Below, piece by piece: positions 21,701 through 36,700 of a stretch of 64,000 bases of DNA. Each line of letters opens with the position of its first letter. Position 1 is the first letter of the stretch. A model generated the notes under the pieces. That model was not told where the DNA came from, did not search any database, and saw only the letters and a program-made list of their open reading frames with translations. The stretch comes from Anas platyrhynchos. Lineage: Eukaryota; Chordata; Aves; Anseriformes; Anatidae. The position numbers were made by a program, and so were the translations under genes. The stretch spans positions 3,009,001-3,073,000 of the forward strand of contig NC_092607.1 of the NCBI RefSeq assembly GCF_047663525.1, written 5' to 3'.

Positions 21701-24700
21701 TTGGAATCTATACTGCCCAGTCGCCTAGTACAAAGGGGGAAGAACATACCTCCATACTTTGAGCTTTCACTTACCACTAAACCACATGATAAACATCATT
21801 TTGGGGGTGATTTTATGATCACGGAAAAAGTTGAGTAGGTAGGAAAGTGGAAAAATATTCACTGCTCTACCAAATAGAACAAGTACCTGAAAAACAAAAA
21901 TCAAAGCAAAAGACTGACTGATGTGTTACAGTCACCCAGGCCCGAATTGCATTGCATTTGGCTTGTACTAGCTAAGGTGAATAAACCCTTATCACCCACA
22001 AGTCTCATAAACAGGCCATGTTGCTAAACCAGCATAAAAATATCTCTCAGCATCAGTCAATGTGGAATTTAACATTTTAAATGTTTTTCTGATTAACTGA
22101 AATTAAACCAGACTTGTCACTGGCAGAGACCAGACACCACTTTACTTATAATAAATGAATGAAACCCAGGAGGCATTCCAGAGAGACCAAGAATTACTTT
22201 GGGTAAAAGTTTTCCTCAGTTCAGCTCCCTTAATCACTCCCTTGGCACAGCAGCTAAGAGGCTAAGATATTTCTATTGTCTCCCCATGGACCAGTTCCTC
22301 AGAGAAAAAGGCCAGGAGCCGAACAAATGGCATGTAATTCAGTTCCTCAACACTTGCCTGGGTGTGCTTATAAAATACACCAAACATCCAGGCAACATTG
22401 TGAGGGAAAAAAAAAAAAAGTACCATTGCTTTAGTGACAGACAATCAATGAATACAATGAAGACTCTAGCTCAGAAAAGCCATTTTTCACAAGAGCATTG
22501 CTTTGAAAGCTCCACCACAAACAGACCTTACAAAGGTAAATATCCTAGAATTAGTCAGTAGGATCCTTGAAAGGGCTGTGCTGTTTACTTTTATGAATCA
22601 CTCTAAAATTATTCAATGTGCATTATGGCTGTGAGGGCAATGCTACAGAGAAGGAAGTTTCACACCTTAGATATATATTAGATAAGTTAGGTATGTACGT
22701 GCAATGCAGCAAGAGCAGTTCCCCATGCTGATACCATAATCCATAACCTGTAGAGAACAGTTCTCCCTTTTAGCCATGGACTAAAATGTACTAATATACA
22801 TTGAAGCACGTGATGGGAAATGGATTCCTATTTTCCTCTTTTCACTCTGTCAAGAGAATGTACTTTTCATGTTTCAATTAATTGTAACAGCAAAAGATGT
22901 AGGGAAATCCCACGTGAAACATAATCCAAAGTACTAATACAAAAAAAAAAAAAAAACCTACACTGAAATACAGAAAGAAAGAAAAAGAATTAAGAATGAA
23001 GTGAGAGTGAATAGACGTTAAGAGAGGTTTTGAGTAAGGGCTACCTCTGAAGATGGCAAGCTCAGAGTGAAGATGTGATGTGTGGACTAAATTGGTTTAA
23101 TATAAACAAGCTGCAAATATCTATGACAGAAAGACACAAAAGCTGTAGTCCTGGAGTGACAAAATATAGCCAAGTTTATATTAGTTTGCATGGTTGTTTC
23201 TGCAAACTGCCCACTCACAAATTTTTTGTATGAAGCTAAAGGTACATAACTCAAGATTGTTTTCCAGGGAAATGAATTCTGGCATAAACTGGCATTTATA
23301 ATAATCTCAAAATCTTTTGAGATTTATTTTAATAAATCTAGCAGGGTTCAAAATAAGTAGGGTCCTTTTCCTTCTTATTAAAAATCCGATACACTGGGGT
23401 TCCAAAATAATGGTAAACTGGAACTGTGTACAAACACCACAGTGCTGGCAACAAAACTAATAATTTCATGCTATTAGTGAGAATTAACTTTGTGCAATAT
23501 ATAAAAATATAAAGATATTTTTATAAAAACCTATAAAACCCAACAAATGGTCTAAAATATTGTAAGAGTTTGTTTTTCCCCACAAATACCATTAAAAAGT
23601 ACCTAAACAAGTTTGAAAAAAGTACATACTTACTATGCACCAGATGACAAAGGATGTTTCAAACTTGTGAGGAAAACTAAAAATTGACAGGCCAAGAAAT
23701 GCAAAAACACACGTTTCTGAAAAAGAAAAATCACGTTTGAAATAAAGAATTCTATAAAACCTTCTCTATTCCTATTACAAGTTATTACATATGGTACATA
23801 GAATTTATATTTATTTCCTGGCCTTTGAATGCTCAAAATAAGCATGAATGCCATTATGCAAAAAAGACAGATACTCACTGTTGGCAGACTGCACTTTAGT
23901 CTGTGTGTAGCAGGCTTTTTTCAGCCGTAAATTCATAATTATTATGAGCTAGCAAAACCCTATTATAAAAATTTTTTCTTTGTTCTAAAGACTGAGGAGT
24001 TTTTTTTTTTTTTACTTAAAGAATATAGGACAAGCTGTAGAACACAAGCTTATAGGAGTAACCACTATCAACTTCTGGAGCTTTAAATCGGATTCTCTAT
24101 AAAACTGGGATGTCAGGCACAGTCTCATATAATAGTGCTCAACATGCAATATAAAGTGTCCAATTTATAAATACTTTCAGTTCTTATAAACTGCAGGAGT
24201 TCACAACTTTCACCGTAATACTACATTATATGATCTACCAACCATTGTATATTCTAGTAACCTCTAGAAGTGATGTTTGGAAATCTGAAATAATACCACC
24301 AATGCACAATGACTATTTCCATCCAAACATTTCATTTCCGAAGTACAAACTTCTTAGCATTACAGAATCTCACAGTAAGGCTGTTTCCTAAGTCTACTGT
24401 TCTGGTAGATGTCCTAGCAAGGTAGCTTTCTTATCACAGAGGCTGTTACAAACAGGAAAGTTTTAAACAGACAGTAGCAATAACTGAGTTACTGCAGCAT
24501 GATGCATTACTGCTCATACTTTGGGTACTGGCTACTTCCATTTGCATAGCCAAAACTTGTTATAAATGTGTAGGAAGTTACACAGTAGCTTAAATTAACT
24601 CCTTTGGTGACTTGAATGAATGCACGGTTTTTAGCATTTGTAACAGGTTAAGACAAAACCTGATGAGCTACTGGTGCTCGTGTGGTTAAATCTGCAGCAA

Positions 24701-27700
24701 CGTCACTCCCTGACCATGTTCCAAGTGCATCTTTCTGCAAACAGTATGGAGCATGTTCATGCGATCCCCTAAAGAACAGGGGGATATATTTGTAATACTG
24801 AATCAAGTCATTTCTTCAGAAGTTTTCCATTGATAAACCAACAGAAAGGCTACAGGACGCTGCGCTGCCTGTATGACCGCTTCCAAAACCAGCTTCTCAA
24901 TCTGGGAAGCTATCGTTTTTGCAAGCAGCTTTTTATATCCAAAATAATTTACAGAAAAATACTGCTAAGAATCCATCTACTATGACTAAAAGTAGACCAG
25001 ACGAGTCAGAGATCTCTACTTGGTTATCAATCTTGCTGCAAATCTTAGCAGGAGCCTGCAGGATGGGAGAAGGAGAAGATTTACTGTATGTTTTATCCAG
25101 GATGGCAGGAAAGGTGACTTTTGACTGCCTCCCAGCCTGCACTATTAGGAAGTCTTCTCTTAAAGGTATGTACCACTGACATATGAATAGCTAGAGGAAA
25201 ATTCACATCTCTCCTACTCCCATTGGAATCACCATTTCATGCAAATTAATTTTTAAACTGTATTAGTCATATATCAAAGGTAGCACCTACCACACATGAA
25301 AGCAACAGTTCTCAGTGTCTGCTGCATTAGTATCTGTGTAACCGGGGAGAGGTTATGGTGCGTATAATGGGACATGACGATGCCAGAGAAGAGGATTGCC
25401 ATGATACCTATAAAGGAAATGCAGCAGTCAACAGAAGAATAGTTTGCATGCTATTTGCATTTACACCCCATATTAATGCAAAAGCTTATGAAGCAATGAC
25501 TGGGGTTTCCATTGCCACCGCTATTCATGCTGTTTTCATTACACTGGTCATATTAAATGCTAGGAGGTCCAATATAGGTCAGATGCAAGCTAGAATAAAT
25601 CCCTGTTCTGGCATGTTTTCCCATATAAGGGAAATAATAAACTGATTCTTGACTGCTTTTCCTGCCTTTCACTCTCCTTAACCCATGGACAGATGAGATC
25701 AAGAAGTAATAAAAACAATTTGAGAGTAGTGGGGCAAGAGAACTGATTTAGCTCTCCCAGAAAAGTGTGTCCTTCTTTCCTACATGCTCATCAGCCAATC
25801 AATCACTCCACCAGAAGCAGAATGAGAACAACAGGGTGTGAATCCACCATGGGTGTGAATCCACTCCTGTAAGGTGTACCAAATGATAAAAATTAAGAAG
25901 GACTGCCTACCCACAACTTGCTATCAATCTGAGAATGAGAAAAGCTACTGAGACTTCAGAATTCAGGGCAAAAATAACTTCTGTGGGATGATAGAGCCCG
26001 ATATGTAGGGCCTGTAAGGAATGCTACTGTGCAGAATGTGCCTTGTCTCCAGCATACAGGTCACTACACCAGCTACTACAGGTGGTTTCGGAAATTAACG
26101 ATAGCCACTTAATTTACCATAGTAGAGTTCAATTGCCCTAATGACATGCACAGCTTGGATGGAGGTACAGCAGCTGATACCATAGGCCAGAACAGATGTC
26201 TCAGATTTCAATGTATTCTTGCATCTTTGGGATTTTGCCATCTACCTTGCTTAACAGCTCTTGGTTATTTATGGAAAGAAGAATCTGAATCTCAACCTAT
26301 TTCTCTAACTGCTCAAGACATATCACAGAAGCTGTCAGTTGTTTGCTGTTCATAGGGAGTTAGATATCTTAAAGGAAGTTTTAGAATTTCCACAGCTGCT
26401 GCAAAGACTTACACCAGAGAAAGATGTCATTTGAGATGATGGCTAGGACTGGAAAAATTTAGTAGCACACTTCAAGAACAACTACTGTACTCCTTGTGAC
26501 AAAACTGACCAAAATTGACATGACCCAGAAGAAATCAATTGCAATGTGGTGGCTTTCTATGATGGAGTTACAGCATTGGTGGATATAGGAAGAGCAACTG
26601 ACATTATCTACCTCACATTCTTAACATATACACCAAGAACTTTATGAAATTAAAAATAAAACAATACCAAAGAAAAGAAACAAGCAGATTCCCTAGCTGT
26701 ATGAATTAAACTAACTGTTGCATCCCTTTCCTTTGAGAAATGAGACAGGAAGCTGATTGCCTTCAAAAAACACTTAAATCAGCAGAGGTCAGGGATGTTG
26801 GGTATCCAGGTATCCAGCAGAACTGGACCCCTGTCTTTGTACTTGATTCCGCAGAACGAAAAAGTTAATCTCCAAGCCTCTTCTCCTGGCCCTCAGCAGA
26901 ACTGCTACCTGGTGTCCAGAGATACATAACATATTCATTGGTCTCAGCTAACTTCACTGAAGGACGTGCAAAAAAAACCAGCTACTGGGTAGGAGGACAG
27001 CCATTATCTGAGTTAGCTAACACAGCTAAGCTCTCCACACAGTATGCAGCTCAAATCTGACCTCTGTGTTAGGCAGAGGTAACTGAGAGAACACTATTTG
27101 CAATGGCTAGCTAGTGCTTATGAAAACCGTGATTATCTTTTCTATACATTTACAACATTTAGTAGAGAATAAGTGTTCCCGTAAAGTAAGGCAAGGTCAA
27201 AAGTAAGAGCACAGGTTAAATGAGAAAACATGTAAAAGAAAAACAGGGGCCTTCTTAGACACACAAAAAAACACTACTCAAATTTATCAGAGAAACTTGC
27301 ACATACTCATTTTGCTACTCACCTGAGAGTGAGATACCCTCTGCAAGTCCGTAAGGAAGGTAAGCAAAGATAATCATCATCCCAAACTCTAGGGAGGGTG
27401 TCTTCCTTAAATCAATATGCTTTAACACGTACACACAAAAAGGTTATGGAAAAGGTAAGGTAAAAAAATCCAAAGAAAAATTTAAATTGTTACCATTCCA
27501 TTACAAAACAATGATTATGATTAATCTTACTCACTACATGCTTACTGGATAGCTAATAAAGTCTACAAATTGTCCCATGACTCAGGTGTAGAAAGATTAA
27601 TAATTTCTTACAAGGAGTGTTTTTTAAAGAACCTACCACTGGTAGAACCCGGTCAGAATGGACAGACTTAGAGACAGAAAAGTTCTGCTACTGATGTACC

Positions 27701-30700
27701 TACACAATAATGACAACAAAATGCTAGATTGTTTTTATCTATCTACAAAGGCCATCTCCCTACACACTCAGTCTTTAAAATTTCTTCTCCAAAACTATTG
27801 TAAATAAGCCACAGAAAACTGTTAAATAGTAAAGGCTTTCCTAAAAACAGGGGAGAGTTATGAAACAGCAAAGTAAAAATAAAACAGTCCTCAGTTCTGT
27901 TTTAACAAAAATAATGTATTTTTGTCTTAAATATTTAAGATACTTAAAACTTACTTGACATTTGAAAGTCAAAAGTGTGGGCATTTGTCAAGGGCTGCAA
28001 ATTCAGCTTTGCATCTCATGTGTGGTTCTGCAGCACAGCTGCTAAATACAAGAAGTAGATTTTGCCTCAGATTTTGTTTAGTTATTTGCCATGATAAGCA
28101 TGCAAATAAACTTTTCTGGTCAGTCACTAGACTTCTAGTTATTTTAAAATGGATGTGACAGATCTGCAGTAATATTAACACTGAGGAGACATGTTCACTT
28201 ATTCCTTGAATCATGTCCTTCTCTCAACTCTTAACTTACCATCTCTGGTAAAATTCAGAGGATAAAAGGCCCATAACATGGAAGTTCACATTCCTCCTGA
28301 GTCAGGAACCAGCAACAACCTTCAGTCATACTTATCTGCTGGCAAATATTAAGAAAATTCCATTGCTACGCTGAAATTTTGCATGTTTGGGGGAAATCTA
28401 ACTCTGAGGCACAAATAACTGTAATAGGGCAACTAAGCAGCTTTTCTCTTGCTATCATTTAGGTATCAGTCAAAGAAACGTTAAACATCTGTCTCCCTCT
28501 TTTATTGTGATGTATGGAATAATTTAAAAGTTTGTGGAATCAGACTAATGAACCAAAAGAGGAAACATGTCAGTATTTAATCAATCTGTTCCTGTTATTT
28601 ACAAACAAAATACTTAACAGTATGTCCCAGATGACATGAATAACTGTTGCATGAGCCTAGAACAAAAAAGCTACCTACGGTGAATTTGATGTTAACATTA
28701 AAGCAAGCTCTCAGCAAAGGTACCTGACTTAAACAAACATCTTTCCTTATCTCAGCAGAGAAGCTTCTGGGTTGTTTAGCAACCAATGCATGCAAATGGA
28801 AAAGGCAAAATATAACTCCACGTAAAAACAAATAGAATAGTATCTGTATTCAGCTGGATGAATACACAGAGGCAGATGAGGTGGTCTGACTCAAAAGGAG
28901 CTTTTTTTCCTTTAAATTAACTTTCATATATGTAGAAAATGAGCCATGTATTTGTAAAAACAGATCAGTATTGAAATTGAATTAATGCATTTTGAATTTG
29001 CAAAACAATTACCATATTTTATAACACTCCAGTGCACATAATATAAGCTACTATACAGCATTTCAGACATTAATTACATGTATGTTCATAAAAATTTGAT
29101 GCAGCTTTTTAACATACACCCATGCATACTAATACAAAAAGAAAATAAGCATGAGAAAATCCTCAGCCAACAAAACGATCTCTGTTAAGAAACATCTCCT
29201 AAGGAATGCTGGAAAATATGGGAGAGAAAATACTATTAGAGAGCTGAAGTTCACCGATTTCCATCTGTGTATCACCAAAATTTAAAAAGGATATTAATGC
29301 AGAAATAAGGCCAGTAAGCGTGCCAAGTGCTGCAGAGCCGAAGAACATCTTAAGAAAGTATCCCAGTGCCTGTAGAAAGGTTTGCCATCCACTTACATCT
29401 GACATATTTTCTCTTGTCAAACCTTCTGCAGTGCTAGATAAATAAAAAATAATAATTAAAAAGAAAGAGTTATAAATTCTAAGCCTGGATCCAAAAGAGA
29501 CAGACAGCTTTTGAGAACAACAACAAAAAAAGACTTGTATTTCTTTGCTGCTAGTACTTTTAAAAGGCTTTTACTTTGATATATATAACAAGAGGAATGT
29601 CAAAAGATGTTAAATCAAGTCTTAGTGTAATCCCCAAAGGGAAACCTAATTCTGCCAAAAATCTGGAAATCCAGCATTGGTCTTCTGAAGCTTCTCAGAA
29701 TGGTGTAAATAGGCTATCATAATGCCCAGTATTACAAAACAATTTTCAAACTTTGAAAGGAAAACACATTTTGCTGTGGTAAAAACTCTGGGCATGAAAG
29801 AGAAAGGTCAGATCACATGATCCTCAGAGAAAAACAAATGAACAAGGACACGTCTCATCAAATATTTAGGTGTGAATGAGAGACAAGAAGGTCACTGGAG
29901 AAAAACAAAGACGTTCTTAAGAGGAAACAGAATAAATCTCTTTGAATTTCAGGAATATCTTTCATAGAATTCCATGCAAAAAGGTATGGATTCTAACTAA
30001 TTTTCTATTTGACTACTCTTAGTCTTCACGGTCTTCCACAAAGGGACCATGACTGTATTAAAAAAGCTATTAGATTACAGGAAAATTACTCTAACTTCTC
30101 TACCTTCTTAGCTGATCTACTACTCGTATACGTGCACAGTAATATCTATTGATTTTAGCAATAATATGAAAATATAGCTATATATCTCTATTTTTTACTC
30201 TTTTAGCCACACTGAACTATCATGGATAAATGATAAAGATATTGGATGCTCTTGTTCCTTGTGATAGCCCCAAAATAAGTTCCTATTGCATAGATGTTAA
30301 TGCATCCCCCACAGACTGAAATGTGATTCTGGGTATAAGCCAACAATACAGGAGATACAGTTGCAAAATTGGCAAGATAAATATTTTTGTGCAAGCTTGA
30401 AAGGATGCATGTTGGTCTTCTGTTGCCAGGACCTGAAGATGGAAAGACAGATGATAAACTTGCAGATTTACATAACAACCTGGGGTCAATTTGATGAGGC
30501 ACTGAGGGAGCTGCAAAAAGACAACCATTTAATGTCTCCTGCCTATGCAGTTTATGCTCTGAATTGCTTTTAATAGTGCAAAATTCAGCATTGTACCAGA
30601 AATACATGATTTGTTCCAAAAGCAGATTGAAGAATTCCTGTATATCTGAATAACCAATCAACAGAAAAAACTGTGGCTGCTGTTTCCTTACATGTATTGT

Positions 30701-33700
30701 TCAAATGCACTTACTTGGTCAAGACGATAGAGACTGCATCATTGAGAATGCTTTCTCCAAAAACCAACATGTTAAGTACAGGATCCACATTGAGGGCATT
30801 GAAAATGGCAATAGTAGCCACAGGGTCAACCGCAGATATTAAAGAGCCAAATGCAAAACTGGGAGAACATAAAACAACAAAAAAAGAAGCCAGATAAGAA
30901 AACGAGATGAAAGAAAAATATGTACCTAATCAACTTACATTAAAAACTAGTGACAGTGATGTTATTTCCTACAGTGTTTATAGAGCTAAGCTCTCTTCCC
31001 ATTAATAAAAACTTGATGTGACAAAAGGGATGGTTTTGTTTTTCAAAGAGAAAAGTTGTTGTCTAACTGGAAGAGAAGATTGAGAAATATGTAGCTCCCA
31101 GCTCACAACAACAGTACTAATGTCTCACTCCAACTAAGTAAGAAAAAACAAACAATTTTACAGATACTGCCAAAACCATGTATCATATATGCATAGCGTT
31201 ACCTGTTTAGGAGTACTAAAAGGCAACATCTAAAAGGAACAGCTAAAAGTTCATTACTTTGGAATCCAAGAATAGACAATATAGAGGCAATGGGACTGCT
31301 CAGCTGCATAAAGTCAAACACTGGGACAAATAAAGAAGATTTTTGCTGTTCATGCATGTTTTACTTGTTACTTTTCCTGCTTGTCACTTGACTTATTTAT
31401 GGATTTTAACAGAAAACCGCTATATTTTGCCATACAATGAACTAGTAAACAAAATACAAAAATAATGCAGAAATTAACTCTGGGCTTGTGTCCTCCTAAG
31501 AATCTGATTAGATTCTTTGCCAAGTTCTTGAAAAATCTACATTACTGATACTGAAAAGCTCGTTACATCTTTTAAGACACTGTTTGGATGAAGAAGCTAT
31601 GCCTTTTTCATACATATTAATCATGTCAACCAATCAAAGTTTACATATTTTAACTTTAAAGGTTGTTTAAAAAAAAAACACAACAGTGCATTTCCTGGCT
31701 GGAAAAATCACTGAGCACAGGATACTATTTGGAAATAAGAGCATCGTAATAGGATTTAGAAGCATTAGATCAATTTCTTGGTGTAATACACAATATTGAA
31801 TCTAAGCAATCCAAAGAGTAACCAGAAAAGCTTGCCAACTACAGTGCCTTTTCCAGATACAGTGTTATCTTGACAAGTACTCCATTTCATGTACTACTCC
31901 ATTTCCCCAAGAGCTTACCTGTCTGTCATGTTGAGTTTATAAATTACATCAGCCTGAAATAGGCAAAACAGAAAAGAATCACAATCAATTGTATTTTGCT
32001 GCTATTTTTACAATTAAAGCATCAATCAAACCTTAAGCTCATTATCGGGAAAAACAAACAAACAAACAAACAAAAAAAAAACAGACCATAATAATATAAG
32101 AAGTAATAATAAAAAAAAAAAAAACAGTAATAATGTTACCCAACCTAACATTACCCTGTTACAATTCTGGTCACCCCAAACCATCAGGAAAGACCAGACA
32201 AAACTGGAACTGATACAAGTAAGCAAAGTAACCAAGGCAGTCAAAGGAACAGAAATGTGAGAGGCAAAGACAAAAAGCATCAACCATTTAGCCTAACAGA
32301 ACAAAGTCTCAGAGAAGACATAACCATCTACATCTATGTATTGGGTTAACTAACCTAAGAGGAAACACCAAAGCAGAGAAGTGAAAGAAAGCTGTCAACT
32401 GAAGAACAAGTAAATTTAACACTGGAAATAAGAAGATGGCTCTTCTAGAAGGCAGGTTTTGGAACAACCTTCCAGTGGGAAGATCAAGTAAGCAAATGAA
32501 AACAAAACTCAGCTCAAGTCTTAATTGCTTTTAACATGAAGTATGTAAGGGATTATATTACATTGCCTCTGAGAAAGCATGATAGCAGAGAACTGGACCT
32601 TGTGACCCAGGAATTCAGTTTCACTATGTTTGTCTGTTCTTGAAAAACGGGCTTTCAAAGAGCAAGCAGCATAAATGTAAGTGCTTCAAAGTAGTTATTC
32701 TTACCTGGCCCAGGAAATAAATTCCTCCACCTACAATGAAAGCAGATATCGCTGTGCCAAATACAGAAAATAGTGTGATGGAGCCTATGTTCTGAAAAAA
32801 ATTGCCCTGGAACACAGTAACACATTAAGTAAATCAGTGAAAATGGACAGAGGGAAAAGTCATATTTCAGGTTTGCATCTAAATTAAATTCTGATTCACA
32901 GCTGTGTTTGAGAGATAATAAGGCTTCAATAGTTTTATTCCAGGTATTCCAGGACATATATCCACACCATCTGCCTGAGGAGCTTGCTCTCTTGAGGACA
33001 ACTGCAAAACCCTGTGATATCCAGGATGGGATGTCAGTTTGGAACTATAACAAAAATCGAATCCTCAGATGAGCAACTGAATTTTCAGAATCACTTGGAC
33101 CAACCTGATGGAACTGTAAATGAATCCATCTGTTGTAGAAAGGGCATGTGAAAAAGACTTGTAAACAGCCCAGCTGCTAGTCCATGTCTTAGATTGTAAT
33201 TTTGAATAGAAAAGTCTTCAGCAATGGCACCACTCACGGTACTTCTATCTTCCATTGCTCTCTCCCTCTTCCGCAGTACAGTTTAAACAGAAAGGCAGCA
33301 CACAGGGTGGATGAGAACTGCTTCTGCCAGAACTAGCACTGTGAGAAATGTCCATGGAAACACAGCCTCTCAAGCAAACAGTGAAAACCCTTGCAATCTT
33401 TTTTGCCCTTCCACTTCTTTACATAAGGAGCGACCCCACCTTTCCCACTTCTGTTCCTACTCCTTCCCATTTTGCCTCCTTCACATCAGCCCTTGTACAG
33501 CTCCAATGAGGTAAGAAACCTCTTCAACCAAGGAAAATTACGTCTGTGCTGCACCTACTACCTTGCCAACATTCAGTTAACAATAACAAGCTACATTCCC
33601 TGCATTCTGGGTTGAAGGAGCTTATTATTTTTGCATTCTCAGTTGCCTGATGATGAATATGATGGAATTTAGTGCAATTATTCTAGATTTCACTACAATA

Positions 33701-36700
33701 ACTGAAAGCAGAATCTACTTCAAACAAAACCTCAACATTTAAAAATGAGTGTCTGGCATTGGCTAACCTTATGCAATGAATATCCAGATTCAAATATAAT
33801 AGGTGGAAGCAAAAGCAGAAAAAACATATTTGGGCGAAACATTTCTTCTTCCTGCAAAACAAAAATGAAGCATAGTTTGAAGGATATCATGATTACTGAA
33901 ATAACACTGAATCTTCCCAAAGGAAATTATTAAAAAATAATAATGAAAAAATGTATCAAAACTATCACATTTCATTTAAAAAGCTACATCTGATTGAAAA
34001 TCTATAACATTTTAATGTGTTTCAACTGAGGAGAAAGAAAGTCTTTCTTTAAGAAAATAACTGCCAAGAAATACTAAGCTTCAAGCTAGGATTAAAATCC
34101 ACTACTCAGATCAAGATTTTTACTTTAGTAATATAAACCCTGTTTAAAACTGGCAATTCAATTCACTGATCTAATTTGAATAAACTGTTGGATCCTATTA
34201 AACAAAATCACAATTTAAATACTGCATTAATTATTATTGCAGGAATAACGAAGAGTTCATTGCTTTGATTATGTGGATAAACTGCAGGAGGCAAAACCCT
34301 TGCTTCACTGTAGAATTCACCTCTTGGAGACACTTCTGCCAGGATTCTCCATCCCTGGCAAAGTCTCTGTAGCTCCACACAGAAACACGTAAGATCTCAT
34401 CGCATCACACATTGATTCAGGTTGGAAGGGACCTCTGGAGGTCTCTGATCCAACCCCCTACTTCAAGCAAGGCCAACTCAGAGCAACTTAGTTTGCCTCA
34501 GGCTTTATCCAGCCATGTGTTGAGTATTGCTGTGGATGGAGATTCCCACAACCTCTCTAGTCACACGTGTTTGGTTATCATCTCTGTTAACATTTACTTC
34601 CTTGTATAAAGTAAATCACGGAGTTCCAGGACAAGGACATCCTTCTGCACAGCAGCTTTGCTTACATTTTCTGCTGGAAGTAAAGCTCAAATCACATTTC
34701 CATTGTCTCAGTGTGAGAAATCCTGCTGCTTCAAGCACACTGATGTTGGCAGTCTTTCCCTAAGAAGCTCTGGAGTACCAAGAAATGTGCCATGCTGAAT
34801 GGATTGCTCTGTGAAGTGTTTGTTCTCAATCTCATAATATGTTACAGGTTTAAGTATATGCAAATAAATTAAGTAAATAAGGTAATTTTTAGCACAGCTA
34901 TTCTGGAGAAGTGCTCCTTTCTTCCTCTGTGAAACCTACATTAACATCCACAGGTAAAACATGTAACTTTACAGTGTATCAACACACTTTTTTTTTTTTT
35001 TTAAGAAAACACCTACAGAATTAACTCCTAAAAGAAGAAAAGGACTAAATCTAGCCAATAACTATGTAAGACAAATAACTGAATTGCTGTACTTTTAACT
35101 GTAACTGGTCCCACACTGCAAGATGCATAGGAACCCCTTTAGGAGGAAAAATATTGTGAAGAAAATGAATAGCAGGATCATGACTCCAAATATTTGGTTG
35201 CATTATTATTTAAAAAAAAAAAAATACTTGGCATAGAGTATAAAATACTGAATTCTTGGAAATTACCTCTAAAGAAACCCATATTACTAAGTCTTATTTC
35301 AAACATTTAGAGATCGTTCTGTAATTAACAATTAATTGCTTCAAATATACCTTCCAGTTGGCCAGCTTTTGAGCCTCTATGATTTTTATAAAAGCTCCCA
35401 TAAGGATACCTAGGAGACAAAGAGATAATATTCTTAAAAATTCACAAAACACACCACTGTTTCCATTAACTATTACAGATTCTCAGTCAACGAAGTTTTG
35501 AAAGTATAAACAAGGCAAAACATAAAGCAGCAGGTCTTTCATTCCTAAATCACAAAAAATGTTGGGGTCTGATATAAGATAGTTTCTGATATGTCACATA
35601 ATTACACAGCTTCCATACACAAAAGGTTGTTGCTTAGGATATCTAAATAGTGAGTACATGTATTGACAGTACTCTGCTTGCTGTTCCTCAAGTAAGCAGT
35701 TTAACTGCTCAGAAAGGCTTTTCATCTAGAATGCATTCAAATTAAATTTGTCCTGTCTTCCTAAAAAATCAGGAAGTTATTAGTTAGATAGCTGTGCAAT
35801 TGCACAAAACAGCCATGTCATTTCAGTGCTATTTGCAGCATTAACACAGCTTAAGTGAAATCAAAGACATCTCCATAGGGGTGAATTTTGTCTCAATGAA
35901 ATCATAGCACTTACTGGCAATGGAGTAGACAACAAATTCTGATCAGGGTGGAGATACTATCAGAACTATTTCCCAAATGGATTACATGTATTTTAAGTCA
36001 TGTAGAAATACTAATTTAGGTATAAAAGAACTTTATCAAGGGTGCTGCAAACTCATTGGTTACAGATTATTGTGCTCTTTCCTCCCACATATTTTCAAAC
36101 AGATAAGTCAGAAGACTCCAAATTATCACGATTTTGTTTGGAGGCTAAGATAATTCTTAGCCTGTCATTACTTGCATTCAAGGAGTTACGAGGAATTTGT
36201 CTTTGGTCAGATTCCAGATGCATACATTTATATATGTATATATATTCTTCTGTATATATCTTTTTATTATTTACAGAATGAAGGCTTAATAATCAAACAC
36301 TGGGATATAGAAGTGAAATACACTGAATAAAAGGTAAGAAGTGGCTAAGAAGTGTTAAGTGTGCTTGTTAAGTGTGCTTTCCTGTAACCCATGTGTTTTT
36401 CATTCCCTCATACCATAGCTATCAAAAGAGCCTTACAAATAGCATCACATGGATTACTGCTGATGGATGTGTCATACACAGAAATCCATGAGGCTTAAGC
36501 CTTCTTTCATACATAAATGTGTGAAGGCATTGGTTCCAGAAAATAGAAATACTTGTTCCATTAAATGCTTTATATGGAAAGGAAGAGCAAAACATTCATG
36601 AAGGAACATTAAACGTCTGGTGTCCTTTGAAGGAGGCCAGAATACAGATGCAGGCACTCACATGCCAGATAAACACAGATTTCAGTACTAGCAGTCAGGC

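Noticed and set aside
29199..29294. Read-through of SLC9A8 exon 9 past ISAL
   Set aside because: The continued frame (ISFLNFGDT) is not part of NHE8; it is intron sequence after the AT-AC donor.
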